Below, piece by piece: positions 26,076 through 34,505 of a stretch of 64,000 nt of DNA; the first letter of the stretch is position 1, and each line of letters starts with the position of its first letter. This DNA is from Kriegella aquimaris. GTDB taxonomy: Bacteria > Bacteroidota > Bacteroidia > Flavobacteriales > Flavobacteriaceae. The notes beneath the pieces are model-generated. The model was not told the DNA's origin. It made no database searches and was given only the letters and a program-made list of their open reading frames with translations. Location of the stretch: positions 124,001 to 188,000 of the forward strand of contig NZ_FNGV01000010.1 in assembly GCF_900103215.1 (NCBI RefSeq), read 5' to 3'. The translations under genes and the position numbers were made by a program.

Positions 26076-26231
26076 GTGGTGCTATTATTGCCAGCGCAGT
26101 GTGCCCCAAAAGATATTGCGCCTTATGCCGTAGAAGATGGCAATCTTGCGGTTTTGATTCGCAAACGCTTTTCCAAATCGGAAATCAAGCAACTCTTACG
26201 CTTGAAATGGTATAATTGGCCCATTGAGTAA
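26076..26231 (+). pseudogene. C-terminal remnant of a Vat/CatB-type hexapeptide acetyltransferase
   Basis: One frame reads GAIIASAV, then after a one-base shift near 26100 PKDIAPYAVEDGNLAVLIRK followed by RFSKSEIKQLLRLKWYNWPIE and a stop at 26231. This matches the C-terminal end of xenobiotic (chloramphenicol/streptogramin) acetyltransferases, normally 'APYAIVGGNPAKxIRKRF ... LLxLKWWDW'. The N-terminal two-thirds are missing. Confidence 0.65.
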
Positions 26232-26861
26232 AACACTACCCAAGCCCAGTAATCGACTGGCGCAGATATCTCCGTTTTTGCAGTGTAGCACCTATTATGT
26301 GGGTGTAAGGGAGAATGTTCTTCGTACTTCCCACAGAATTATTAGGTAAAAGGGCTTTTTTCTAAAAAGCTATAGTTGCACTTACGTCCCGAAATAACAA
26401 AATGTTAACATCATTTTCTTGCATTTGGGTCTTGATATCTTATGTTTTGACCAAACAAATTTTATGCAATTTTTACAGATTAAAAGAAAAACAAAAACAG
26501 AGAAACGCTACAGTAAAAATATGGGACATTTAACTACAAGAGTCACCTATATTAATCAATGCCTTTTGGGCTTGCCCATTAGAACAATTCATAAATACCG
26601 CGAAACCTATTATGGGGAAGTGAAGGATTGTAGGGACTGTGTGCTGTTTATCTAATCTATCAACCACAATTTTATCGTGTTCATGCGATTGTTTCACAAT
26701 AAATCCATTTGTAAAATTAGGAATCATGCCGATTGCGAAGCAGACCGCTTCAAGACAATATTAGTGATAGGGCTGGCCATAGCTCCCGAAATGGAAAATC
26801 CATGAACTTTTTTTAATAATCAAAGATGTAGACCAATACATCCAATCATCAAAAAATCAAT
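26232..26861 (+). other. long intergenic region before proC
   Basis: Apart from the small frame at 26521-26655, only AT-rich, non-coding-looking sequence is seen here. No promoter, hairpin or attachment site could be assigned with confidence upstream of proC. Confidence 0.4.
26521..26655 (+). CDS. possible small protein of unknown function
   Basis: A 44-residue frame from the ATG at 26521 (MGHLTTRVTYINQCLLGLPI, RTIHKYRETYYGEVKDC, RDCVLFI) has a low-complexity-free, protein-like composition and ends in a CxxC spacing. The same frame is open back to 26419, but that stretch looks spurious. No family is recognised. It may be the C-terminal remnant of a longer gene. Confidence 0.3.
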   Translation: MGHLTTRVTYINQCLLGLPIRTIHKYRETYYGEVKDCRDCVLFI

Positions 26862-27668
26862 ATGAAAGTACTTGTAATAGGGGCAGGAAACATGGGGCTT
26901 ACCTATGCCGAAGGCATGACAAAATCAAAACTGCTCAAAAAAAGAAATATTATGGTGTTGGACACTTCCGCAGAAAAACGGGAAGAATTACATCAAATTT
27001 CACATTTTGATGCCTATGAGCATTTGGAAGATTGCGTGCCCGAAGCAGATATTATTTTTCTTGCCGTGAAGCCTTATCACGCAGAAGACTTGCTTAAAAA
27101 AATCAATCCGATGGTCAAACCGCAGCAACTGGTTATTTCCATTATGGCGGGGATTACCATTGCTTCGATTAAAGAATGGAGCAATCTCAACAAAGTTGTC
27201 AGGGCCATGCCCAACCTGCCGGCAAAAATCGGTAAAGGACTCACCTCGTATGTCGCTTCCCCCGAAGTGTCACGTATCGAACTATTGACCGTAGAAAGTC
27301 TGTTGGACACCACAGGAAAATCGATGTTGGTCAGCAGCGAAAAATTCATCGATGCCTCTACGGGGATTTCCGGTAGCGGACCCGCTTATGTATTCTATTT
27401 TATGCAAAGCATGATGGAGGCTGCATTGCAGATGGGCTTCTCGAAAAACGATTCCAAGGTCTTGGTGGGGCAGACATTTACCGGGGCCATTGAACTCTTT
27501 AACCAAAATGACCTATCGCCAAATTCTTGGATGGAAAAGGTAGCCTCAAAGGGTGGTACAACCCGTGCCGCTTTAGATTCAATGGAAGACAACAATGTAA
27601 ACGTACTGATTAAAGATGCCGCTTTTGCCGCCTTTAATCGAGCAGTAGAACTAGGAAAAGAAAACTAA
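26862..27668 (+). CDS. proC: pyrroline-5-carboxylate reductase
   Basis: A 268-residue protein. It begins with the dinucleotide-binding motif VLVIGAGNMGLTYAEGM. It also has IIFLAVKPYHAEDLL, VVRAMPNLPAKIGKG and the hallmark SGSGPAYVFYFMQSMMEAAL, then GSPxx-like SKGGTTRAALDSM. It reduces pyrroline-5-carboxylate to proline with NAD(P)H in the cytosol. It is the first gene of a tight operon with proB (1-base gap) and proA, so glutamate-to-proline synthesis is complete here. Confidence 0.95.
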   Translation: MKVLVIGAGNMGLTYAEGMTKSKLLKKRNIMVLDTSAEKREELHQISHFDAYEHLEDCVPEADIIFLAVKPYHAEDLLKKINPMVKPQQLVISIMAGITIASIKEWSNLNKVVRAMPNLPAKIGKGLTSYVASPEVSRIELLTVESLLDTTGKSMLVSSEKFIDASTGISGSGPAYVFYFMQSMMEAALQMGFSKNDSKVLVGQTFTGAIELFNQNDLSPNSWMEKVASKGGTTRAALDSMEDNNVNVLIKDAAFAAFNRAVELGKEN

Positions 27669-27669
27669 A

Positions 27670-28443
27670 ATGTATAAAGAGAGAATTGTTATTAAGGTCG
27701 GAACGAATGTAATGACGAATAAAGACAATCGGATCGTTAGGCCGGTCTTGCGAAGATTGGTAAAACAGATTGCGGAACTTTACGAGCGCGATATCATTAC
27801 CATTTTGGTATCGTCTGGTTCGGTAATCGCCGGAAAAGAAGTGCTGGGCGATTCACGTATCGAAGACAAGACCCAAAGAAGACAGGTGTATTCGGCAATA
27901 GGCCAACCGCGTATGATGCGACTGTACTATAATATTTTTCAAGATTACGGAATGAAGTGTGCACAAGTACTTCCTACCAAGCGCGATTTTAGTCCGGGTA
28001 TGCACCGTCAGAATATGATCAATTGTTGTGAGGGGCTGCTTTCCGAAGGCATAATTCCGATTGCCAATGAAGACGACGCCGTTTCGGTAACCATGTCGAT
28101 GTTTTCCGATAACGATGAGTTGGCCAGTCTTATCGCACAGTTGATCAATGCCGATCGATTGATTATTCTGACGGATATTGACGGACTCTACACGGGGCAT
28201 CCCGATGCAGAAAATAGTGACCTTATTCAAAATGTAGATCCCAATGAAGATTTGAATAAGTACATTAAAGACAGCAATAAAAAAGAGGCAGAAGGTCGTG
28301 GTGGTATGGGCTCTAAATTGGATTATGCCCAACAGGCGGCCGCAAATAGTATTCCCACCTTTATTGCCAATGGGAAAAAAGACAACACCATAATCGATAT
28401 TATTGATGGTAAAAACGTGGGTACCAAAGTAGCCATGACATAA
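27670..28443 (+). CDS. proB: glutamate 5-kinase
   Basis: A 257-residue amino-acid-kinase-fold protein. It has the phosphate-binding start IVIKVGTNVMTN, SSGSVIAGKEVLG, PIANEDDAVSVTMSMFSDND and LILTDIDGLYTGHP followed by GRGGMGSKLDYA, all standard glutamate kinase motifs. It forms gamma-glutamyl phosphate from glutamate and ATP. At 257 residues it lacks the C-terminal PUA domain present in the E. coli enzyme, like some other bacterial versions. This could change proline feedback. Confidence 0.93.
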   Translation: MYKERIVIKVGTNVMTNKDNRIVRPVLRRLVKQIAELYERDIITILVSSGSVIAGKEVLGDSRIEDKTQRRQVYSAIGQPRMMRLYYNIFQDYGMKCAQVLPTKRDFSPGMHRQNMINCCEGLLSEGIIPIANEDDAVSVTMSMFSDNDELASLIAQLINADRLIILTDIDGLYTGHPDAENSDLIQNVDPNEDLNKYIKDSNKKEAEGRGGMGSKLDYAQQAAANSIPTFIANGKKDNTIIDIIDGKNVGTKVAMT

Positions 28444-28464
28444 CAAGTTAAAAAAGACAGAACT

Positions 28465-29664
28465 ATGAAATTGATAGCAACAGATATAAAGAACAAGGTG
28501 CTGGCCAGTATGGAGCGTCTTTTAGATGAAAATCGGGTATTATTGCTCGGCGCCAATAAAATCGATTTAGACCTGTTCAAAAAAGAGGACCAAGCCATGT
28601 ACGACCGATTGATCGTTACCGACAAAAAGATAGATGGTATGATCAAAGCGGTCAAAGCGGTGCGGTCACAAGACGATCCGGTGAATAAAGAGATTACCCG
28701 AAAAGAAATGGATAATGGTCTAGAGGTCATCAATAAGACCGCTCCTTTCGGAACGATAATGATTATTTATGAATCCCGGCCTGATGTAACGGTAGAAGCG
28801 GCAGTCCTGGCATTTAAGGCTAACAACAAGATTTTACTCAAAGGAGGAAAGGAAGCCCAGTATAGCAATACGGTACTTGTCGATTTTTGGCAGCAAGCTT
28901 TGAAGGAAAATGGTTTGGGTACCGATTGTATTCAGTTACTCACCATGAATAGAACGGAGACGCAACAGTTTTTAAAAGAACCTACCGAACCTTTAGACCT
29001 TATCGTGCCCCGTGGTGGTGAACGGTTGATCGCTTTTGTAAAAGAGCATGCGAAATGCGCCGTTTTAGTAAGTGGCCGCGGTAATAACTTCTTGTATGTT
29101 GACGAGGATGCCGATTGGGAAAAAAGTCTCAAGGTCATTCTAAATGCAAAGACCGATAAGATTTCTGCCTGTAATGCTTTGGATAAAATATTGGTGAATA
29201 CCAACGTTTCCGGTTATGAGGAAAAATTGAACGGACTACGGAATATTTTAGAGGATAATGGCGTATCGGTGATGGTGGATACAAAAACAATGGAGGTTTT
29301 GAAAAATGAGGTGCTTATTCCCGAGGAGTCGGTATGGTCGGAAGAATTTTTAGCCTTGCGATGCTGTATTGGATCGGTCGATACGCTTTCCGATGCGATA
29401 CAAAAGATAAATGATTATTCCGGGGGGCATTCTGCTACGATTATGACGACCGATACCCAAGCTGCCGAACGCTTTATGGAGCAGGTAGATTGTGCGGCCG
29501 TATACCAAAATGCCTCCACCCGGTTTACCGATGGTGGTCAGATGGGGGTAGGGGCCGAACTTGCCATCAGTACCGATAAGTTGCATCACCGAGGTCCTTT
29601 AGGCCTTAACGAGTTGGTTACCAATAAATATTATATCTATGGCGATGGCCAAGTGCGCGACTGA
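28465..29664 (+). CDS. proA: glutamate-5-semialdehyde dehydrogenase (gamma-glutamyl phosphate reductase)
   Basis: A 399-residue aldehyde-dehydrogenase-fold enzyme. APFGTIMIIYESRPDVTVEA and LLKGGKEAQYSNTVL are ProA motifs, and the catalytic Cys lies in KTDKISACNALDKILV. HSATIMTTDTQAAERFM, ASTRFTDGGQMGVGAELAIS and HHRGPLGLNELVTNKYYI complete the signature. It reduces the gamma-glutamyl phosphate made by ProB with NADPH. The product cyclises spontaneously and is reduced by ProC two genes upstream. Confidence 0.95.
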   Translation: MKLIATDIKNKVLASMERLLDENRVLLLGANKIDLDLFKKEDQAMYDRLIVTDKKIDGMIKAVKAVRSQDDPVNKEITRKEMDNGLEVINKTAPFGTIMIIYESRPDVTVEAAVLAFKANNKILLKGGKEAQYSNTVLVDFWQQALKENGLGTDCIQLLTMNRTETQQFLKEPTEPLDLIVPRGGERLIAFVKEHAKCAVLVSGRGNNFLYVDEDADWEKSLKVILNAKTDKISACNALDKILVNTNVSGYEEKLNGLRNILEDNGVSVMVDTKTMEVLKNEVLIPEESVWSEEFLALRCCIGSVDTLSDAIQKINDYSGGHSATIMTTDTQAAERFMEQVDCAAVYQNASTRFTDGGQMGVGAELAISTDKLHHRGPLGLNELVTNKYYIYGDGQVRD

Positions 29665-29709
29665 TACGGGTTTCAACTGATTTATGAATCGATTAATTTT
29701 TAGTTTCAA

Positions 29710-30567
29710 ATGTTTGATACGATAGAACGAATAGAAGGAGGCCTTGTTCATCATGGCAAGGGGAATAAAAGGGTGTATTTGCTGGAAGCCGATCATGGCA
29801 ACTGGAATCAGTTGATTTCCAGTATGAAAAACCTAGCCCAGCAACGGAAATATGATAAGATCGTAAGTAGGGTTCCCGAGGCAGGCATTGCTTCGTTTCA
29901 ATCAAAGGGCTATCAGGTGGAAGCTAAGATTCCCGGTTTATACAATGGGGTGAGTACAGGATATTTTGTAGCTGATTTTTTGAATAAGGAGCGCTCGAAT
30001 TGTGCCGAACAAAAGTTAAAGATGATCCAGTCGGTAAAGACAATTGCTTTGGCGGCGGCCAATACCGCCCATAATTCGTTTATGGCTCTACCCGATGCCT
30101 TGGAGATTCATCAGCTGCGTAGCGAAGAGCTTGACGAATTGACAGCCTTGGCCCGGTTGAACGAAAGAGCGTTCCGGTCGTACCCCTTTCCCATTCACGA
30201 CAAGTCTTTTCTGATCGAATTGTTACAACAAGGGTACGAGTTTTATGGTTTATTCGAAAAGGGGCAACTGATTGTAGCCAGTATCTTGCGGCCCAATGAA
30301 GCGGAATCGAATATGGAAATCGTTGATTTTGTTACCAATTCCAATTACCGAGGTCAAAACCTTTCGTATTATTTGGTACAGAAAATCAAGAAAAAAAGTG
30401 CAGAAAGAGGACTGAAAACTATTTATACTTCGGTTAGGGCAACTTCTTACGGACTCAACATTACCTTTAGCAAACATGGTTTTTCGTATGGGGGTACGTT
30501 ATTGAACAATACCTTGATCGGTGATACGATGGAAAGTATGAACGTTTGGTATTTGAGCCTTAATTAA
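29710..30567 (+). CDS. ablB: probable beta-lysine N6-acetyltransferase, GNAT family
   Basis: This 285-residue protein aligns with the AblB layout. The N-terminal region (SxIxxG-like: IEGGLVHHGKGNKRVYLLEA, then KIVSRVPEAGIASFQSKGYQ and EAKIPGLYNG) is the family-specific part. The C-terminal GNAT fold includes LNERAFRSYPFPIHDKSFL and the acetyl-CoA loop IVDFVTNSNYRGQNLSYYLV. AblB acetylates beta-lysine to make N-epsilon-acetyl-beta-lysine, a compatible solute, after AblA (lysine 2,3-aminomutase), which is not in this window. It sits 46 bases after proA on the same strand. The same cytosolic osmolyte purpose is therefore likely, although AblB in a proline operon is an unusual pairing. A different amino-acid acetylation cannot be excluded. 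Confidence 0.7.
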   Translation: MFDTIERIEGGLVHHGKGNKRVYLLEADHGNWNQLISSMKNLAQQRKYDKIVSRVPEAGIASFQSKGYQVEAKIPGLYNGVSTGYFVADFLNKERSNCAEQKLKMIQSVKTIALAAANTAHNSFMALPDALEIHQLRSEELDELTALARLNERAFRSYPFPIHDKSFLIELLQQGYEFYGLFEKGQLIVASILRPNEAESNMEIVDFVTNSNYRGQNLSYYLVQKIKKKSAERGLKTIYTSVRATSYGLNITFSKHGFSYGGTLLNNTLIGDTMESMNVWYLSLN

Positions 30568-30606
30568 TAAACCTTCCGCTTCCGATTCAAAATTCTATAT
30601 AAAATT

Positions 30607-32256
30607 TCAATCTGTGTGCTCCCCTCTTTTTTGCAGCCGGGAATGAATTCCGGTTGTGCCAAGTTTTTGGTAGAATAGGAAGAAAGGGGAGTTTAGTTTA
30701 CTATAAATTTAAATAATATAAGCTAACCCTCCGTCCCGCTACGCGGGCCACCTCCCTTTGAAAAAGGGAGGAGCCTCCTCTGATTCAGATTTGTTTATCA
30801 CAGTCAAATTTATGTGCTCCCCTCTTTTACAAAAGAGGGGAATGAATTCCGGTTGTGCCAAGTTTTTGGTACAATAGGAAGAAAGGGGAGTTTAGTTTAC
30901 TATAATTTACACATTTTAATAAGATAAGTTAACCCTCCGTCCCGCTGCGCGGGCCACCTCCCTTTGAAAAAGGGAGGAGCTACCTCTGATTCAGATTTGT
31001 TTATCACAGTCAAATTTATGTGCTCCCCTCTTTTATAAAAGAGGGGAATGAATTCCGGTTGCGCCGAGTTTGGCGCAAATGGAAGAAAGGGGAGTTTAGT
31101 TTTACACAATTTACATAATTAATAGTAAGGTTAACCCTCCGTCCCGCTACGCGGGCCACCTCCCTTTGAAAAAGGGAGGAGCCACCTCTGATTCAGATTT
31201 GTTTATCACAGTCAAATTTGTGTGCTCCCCTCTTTTTTACAGCCGGGAATGAATTCGGGTTGTGCCGAGTTTTGGTGCAAAACGGAAGAAAGGGGAGTTT
31301 AGTTTTGCACAATTTACATAATTAATAGTAAGGTTAACCCTCCGTCCCGCTTTGCGGGCCAGCTCCCTTTGGTAAAGGGAGGAGCAAAACCCTGTTCAAC
31401 CTCTTGCAATCTTTAATCATTTTCCTGGAAATTATCCTTGATTTCATCTAAAACGGAACTTAAAAAATCAAAGACCATTTTATTCTCAAACCTAAGAACC
31501 TTGTAACCCAATCCGTTTAAATAGGCAGTTCTTTTTTGGTCATATTCTGCTGCGGTCGGATTATTATGAACTTCCCCGTCCAATTCAATAATCAATTTCT
31601 GTGAAGCGCAATAAAAATCCACAATGTAATAGCCTATGCTATGTTGTTTGGTAAAACGTTTTCCGTCTAGCTGCCTTGCTTTTATATGTGACCATAAAAA
31701 TGCCTCTGCAGGGGTCATGTTTTTTCTTAGTTCCCTTCTTCGTTCCTGAAGTTCTTTTTTTGAATGTATCTTCTTTGGTTTCATAAACTCAATCTGTGTG
31801 CTCCCCTCTTTTGTGAAAGAGGGGAATGAATTCCGGTTGCGCCAAGTTTTGGTGCAAAACGGAAGAAAGGGGAGTTTAGTTTTGCACAATTTACATAATT
31901 AATAGTAAGGTTAACCCTCCGTCCCGCTGCGCGGGCCTCCTCCCTTTGAAAAAGGGAGGAGCTACCTCTGATTCAGATTTGTTTATCACAGTCAAATTTA
32001 TGTGCTCCCCTCTTTTGTGAAAGAGGGGAATGAATTCCGGTTGTGCCAAGTTTTTGGTACAATAGGAAGAAAGGGGAGTTTAGTTTACTATAAATTTAAA
32101 TAATATAAGCTAACCCTCCGTCCCGCTTCGCGGGACACCTCCCTTTGAAAAAGGGAGGAGCCTCCTCCGATTCAGATTTGTTTATCACAGTCAAATTTAT
32201 GTGCTCCCCTCTTGTAAAAGAGGGGAATGAATTGGGAGAAAGGGGAGTTTAGTTTA
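30607..32256. repeat. array of alternating A and B structured repeats, period about 200 bp
   Basis: Seven A units (starts at 30615, 30813, 31019, 31221, 31797, 32001, 32200) and six B units (starts at 30724, 30930, 31132, 31335, 31912, 32111) alternate. Except where the DUF559 gene interrupts, A-to-A steps are 198, 206, 202, 204 and 199 bp. A units (about 85 bp) hold CTCCCCTCTTTT and, in five of seven, AAAAGAGGGG or a variant; a later AAGGGGAG could instead pair with the first arm. B units (about 88 bp) contain CCCGC-nnn-GCGGG and CCTCCCTTT-GAA-AAAGGGAGG hairpins and end TTTATCACAGTCAAATT. Loop bases vary (TAC, TGC, TTT, TTC) while stems hold. Spacers between A and B fall into a few types. 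B4 is truncated beside the nuclease gene and A7 lacks its middle. Confidence 0.9.
31413..31784 (-). CDS. DUF559/Vsr-like PD-(D/E)xK nuclease-fold protein embedded in the repeat array
   Basis: A 123-residue protein starting at 31784. A frame running back to 31889 only reads through an A repeat and is not the real start. It shows the DUF559 order: NMTPAEAFLWSHIKARQLDG, KRFTKQHSIGYYIVDFYCAS, QKLIIELDGEVHNN, RTAYLNGLGYKVLRFEN and a C-terminal helix. The Asp in VDFYC, the Glu-Leu-Asp in IIELDGEVH and the adjacent His correspond to the Vsr/PD-(D/E)xK metal site. These are intact, so nuclease activity is plausible. The family is uncharacterised biochemically as far as I know. Its stop is just past a B unit (31335-31386) and its start is 13 bases from an A unit (31797). 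It appears to belong with the repeats. Confidence 0.8.
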   Translation of the reverse strand: MKPKKIHSKKELQERRRELRKNMTPAEAFLWSHIKARQLDGKRFTKQHSIGYYIVDFYCASQKLIIELDGEVHNNPTAAEYDQKRTAYLNGLGYKVLRFENKMVFDFLSSVLDEIKDNFQEND

Positions 32257-34366
32257 AAAGTAATTCCAAAACCTGAATAGCGGCTTCAGGAATTTTCGTG
32301 CCGGGACCAAAAATAGCAGTGGTACCCTTATCGATCAGAAATTGATAATCTTGTTTGGGGATGACCCCTCCGACAATGACCATAATATCTTCCCGCCCAT
32401 AGTTTTTAAGCTGTTCGATAACTTGGGGTACCAAGGTTTTATGCCCTCCTGCCAACGAAGAAATACCTAAAATGTGTACATCGTTTTCCACGGCTTGTTT
32501 GGCAGCTTCTTCCGGAGTTTGAAAAAGCGGACCGATATCAACGTCAAAACCGAGGTCAGCATAGCTTGTTGCCACCACTTTGGCACCACGGTCATGGCCA
32601 TCTTGTCCCATTTTAGCTATCAAGATCCGAGGGCGACGCCCTTCCTCTTTTGCAAAGCGGTCAGCCAGTTCCCGAGCCTTGAGAAAATGTTCGTCTTTTT
32701 TTATTTCTTTGGAATACACCCCCGATATTGTTTGTGTTTTTGCCACATGCCGCCCAAAAGCGACTTCCAGTGCCGTACTGATTTCCCCTAAGGTTGCCCG
32801 TGCCCGTGCGGCTTCTATCGTTAAAGCTAGTAAATTATCGGTATTCTGAGGAAGGACGGTATCTTTTTCATGGGCAACCGCAGTCATCCTTTTTTTGGCT
32901 GCCGCCGTCAGTCGTTTTAAAGCAGTGGTAACGTCTTCGGTATTCCTTTTCTTTTTGAGCAGTGCCAAACGTTTTAATTGTTGGTCGCGCACGGTTTTAT
33001 TGTCCACTTCCAAAATTTGTAGCGGGTCTTCCGACTCGAGTTGGTATTTGTTGACACCCACAATAATGTCATGGTCGTTATCGATATTCGCTTGTTTTTT
33101 TGCAGCGGCTTCCTCGATACGCATTTTCGGAATTCCGGCTTCTATCGCTTTGGTCATCCCGCCCAATTCTTCGACTTCCTGAATTAGTTTCCAGGCTTTT
33201 TGTGCGAGTTCATCCGTCAATTTTTCCACATAATGGCTACCTGCCCACGGGTCTACCGTTTTGGTGATTTTGGTCTCTTCCCGCAGAAAAAGCTGCGTAT
33301 TTCGTGCAATGCGTGCCGAAAAATCGGTGGGTAGCGCAATGGCCTCGTCCAAGGCATTGGTGTGTAGGCTTTGGGTGCCGCCAAAAACGGCTGCTGCCGC
33401 TTCAATGGTCGTGCGGGCAACATTATTAAAAGGGTCTTGTTCCGTAAGGCTCCAGCCGCTGGTCTGACAATGGGTACGGAGGGCCATGGACTTCGCATCT
33501 TTCGGATTGAACTGTTTTACCAATTTCGCCCAGAGCATACGTCCGGCGCGCATTTTGGCAATTTCCATAAAGTGGTGCATTCCAATGCCCCAAAAGAACG
33601 AAAGCCTAGGAGCAAGGGTATCGATATCGATTCCCGCTTTTAATCCCGTACGCAGGTATTCGAGACCATCGGCAAGGGTATAGGCCAATTCGATTTCCGC
33701 CGTGGCCCCTGCTTCGTGCATGTGGTATCCCGAAATACTGATACTATTGAATTTTGGCATATGGGCGCTGCAATATTCGAAAATGGCACTGACGATTTGC
33801 ATGGAAGGCGCTGGCGGATAAATATAGGTGTTGCGCACCATAAACTCTTTGAGAATGTCATTCTGAATGGTTCCTGTGAGCAGTTCGGGGGCTACGCCCT
33901 GTTCTTCGGCAGCGACAATATAAAAGGCCATGATGGGCAATACGGCCCCGTTCATGGTCATGGAAACCGACATTTTATCCAAAGGAATTTTATCGAACAA
34001 GATTTTCATATCCTCAACGGAATCGATGGCGACTCCGGCTTTACCTACGTCGCCCGCCACACGTTCGTGGTCGCTATCGTAACCACGATGGGTCGGCAGA
34101 TCAAAGGCTATGGAAAGTCCCTTTTGGCCTGCTGCCAGATTTCTTCTATAAAAAGCATTGCTCTCTTCCGCTGTTGAAAATCCGGCGTATTGGCGTATGG
34201 TCCAGGGACGCTGTACGTACATGGTCGCATAGGGTCCCCGTAAAAAAGGCGGGATACCAGCCGCAAAATCCAAGTGCTCGAATGATGGGGAATCTGAAGT
34301 AGCTTCTTTTTCTGTCTTCCCGATCAAGGTCAGCTGTTGTACGTTTTTTCGTTTCCTATGTTCCAT
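32249..34366 (-). CDS. scpA: methylmalonyl-CoA mutase, large (catalytic) subunit
   Basis: A 705-residue protein. The TIM barrel shows the substrate-channel start [20 protein letters not shown] and [14 protein letters not shown]. The C-terminal cobalamin domain has [10 protein letters not shown] (the DxHxxG base-off signature), [10 protein letters not shown] and [10 protein letters not shown] (about residues 577-690). It uses adenosylcobalamin to interconvert methylmalonyl-CoA and succinyl-CoA, linking propionate and branched-chain catabolism to the TCA cycle. The product is cytosolic and forms a heterodimer with the product of the adjacent gene. Its stop codon (32249-32251) lies inside the last repeat of the array. 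Confidence 0.95.
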   Translation of the reverse strand: MEHRKRKNVQQLTLIGKTEKEATSDSPSFEHLDFAAGIPPFLRGPYATMYVQRPWTIRQYAGFSTAEESNAFYRRNLAAGQKGLSIAFDLPTHRGYDSDHERVAGDVGKAGVAIDSVEDMKILFDKIPLDKMSVSMTMNGAVLPIMAFYIVAAEEQGVAPELLTGTIQNDILKEFMVRNTYIYPPAPSMQIVSAIFEYCSAHMPKFNSISISGYHMHEAGATAEIELAYTLADGLEYLRTGLKAGIDIDTLAPRLSFFWGIGMHHFMEIAKMRAGRMLWAKLVKQFNPKDAKSMALRTHCQTSGWSLTEQDPFNNVARTTIEAAAAVFGGTQSLHTNALDEAIALPTDFSARIARNTQLFLREETKITKTVDPWAGSHYVEKLTDELAQKAWKLIQEVEELGGMTKAIEAGIPKMRIEEAAAKKQANIDNDHDIIVGVNKYQLESEDPLQILEVDNKTVRDQQLKRLALLKKKRNTEDVTTALKRLTAAAKKRMTAVAHEKDTVLPQNTDNLLALTIEAARARATLGEISTALEVAFGRHVAKTQTISGVYSKEIKKDEHFLKARELADRFAKEEGRRPRILIAKMGQDGHDRGAKVVATSYADLGFDVDIGPLFQTPEEAAKQAVENDVHILGISSLAGGHKTLVPQVIEQLKNYGREDIMVIVGGVIPKQDYQFLIDKGTTAIFGPGTKIPEAAIQVLELLLN

Positions 34367-34428
34367 TTTGTTTTGGGTTAACCCTTAACCATTAACCTTT
34401 CTTCTTTCACCGTTTATTTTTTAACCTT

Positions 34429-34505
34429 CAACTATCAACTATCAACTATCAACTATCAACTATCAACTATCAACTATCAACTATCAACTATCAACTATCA
34501 ACTAT
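34429..34505. repeat. eleven tandem copies of a 7-bp repeat (CAACTAT)
   Basis: CAACTAT repeats 11 times without error, from 34429 to 34505, ending on the first base of the stop codon of the small mutase subunit gene. On the coding strand this is (ATAGTTG)11 in the leader of the large subunit. Copy-number changes would alter the 138-base gap in 7-base steps and may affect coupling of the two genes. Confidence 0.95.

Noticed and set aside
26419-26520. Longer 78-residue gene
   Set aside because: The upstream part looks AT-rich and non-coding; only the part from 26521 looks protein-like, and even that is weak.
30900-31109. Open frame on the minus strand inside the repeats
   Set aside because: It is the reverse reading of A and B units (same start as the false extension of the nuclease gene) and has no family features.
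31785-31889. N-terminal extension of the DUF559 protein
   Set aside because: The extra frame runs through an A repeat, whose copies elsewhere give the same peptide-like reading. The family start is at 31784.
30607-32256. CRISPR array
   Set aside because: Units are about 200 bp with internal hairpins and are near-identical throughout. There are no short unique spacers of constant length and no cas genes nearby.
34429-34505. CRISPR or iteron origin
   Set aside because: The unit is only 7 bp, perfectly repeated without spacers, and lies between two metabolic genes with no replication gene.
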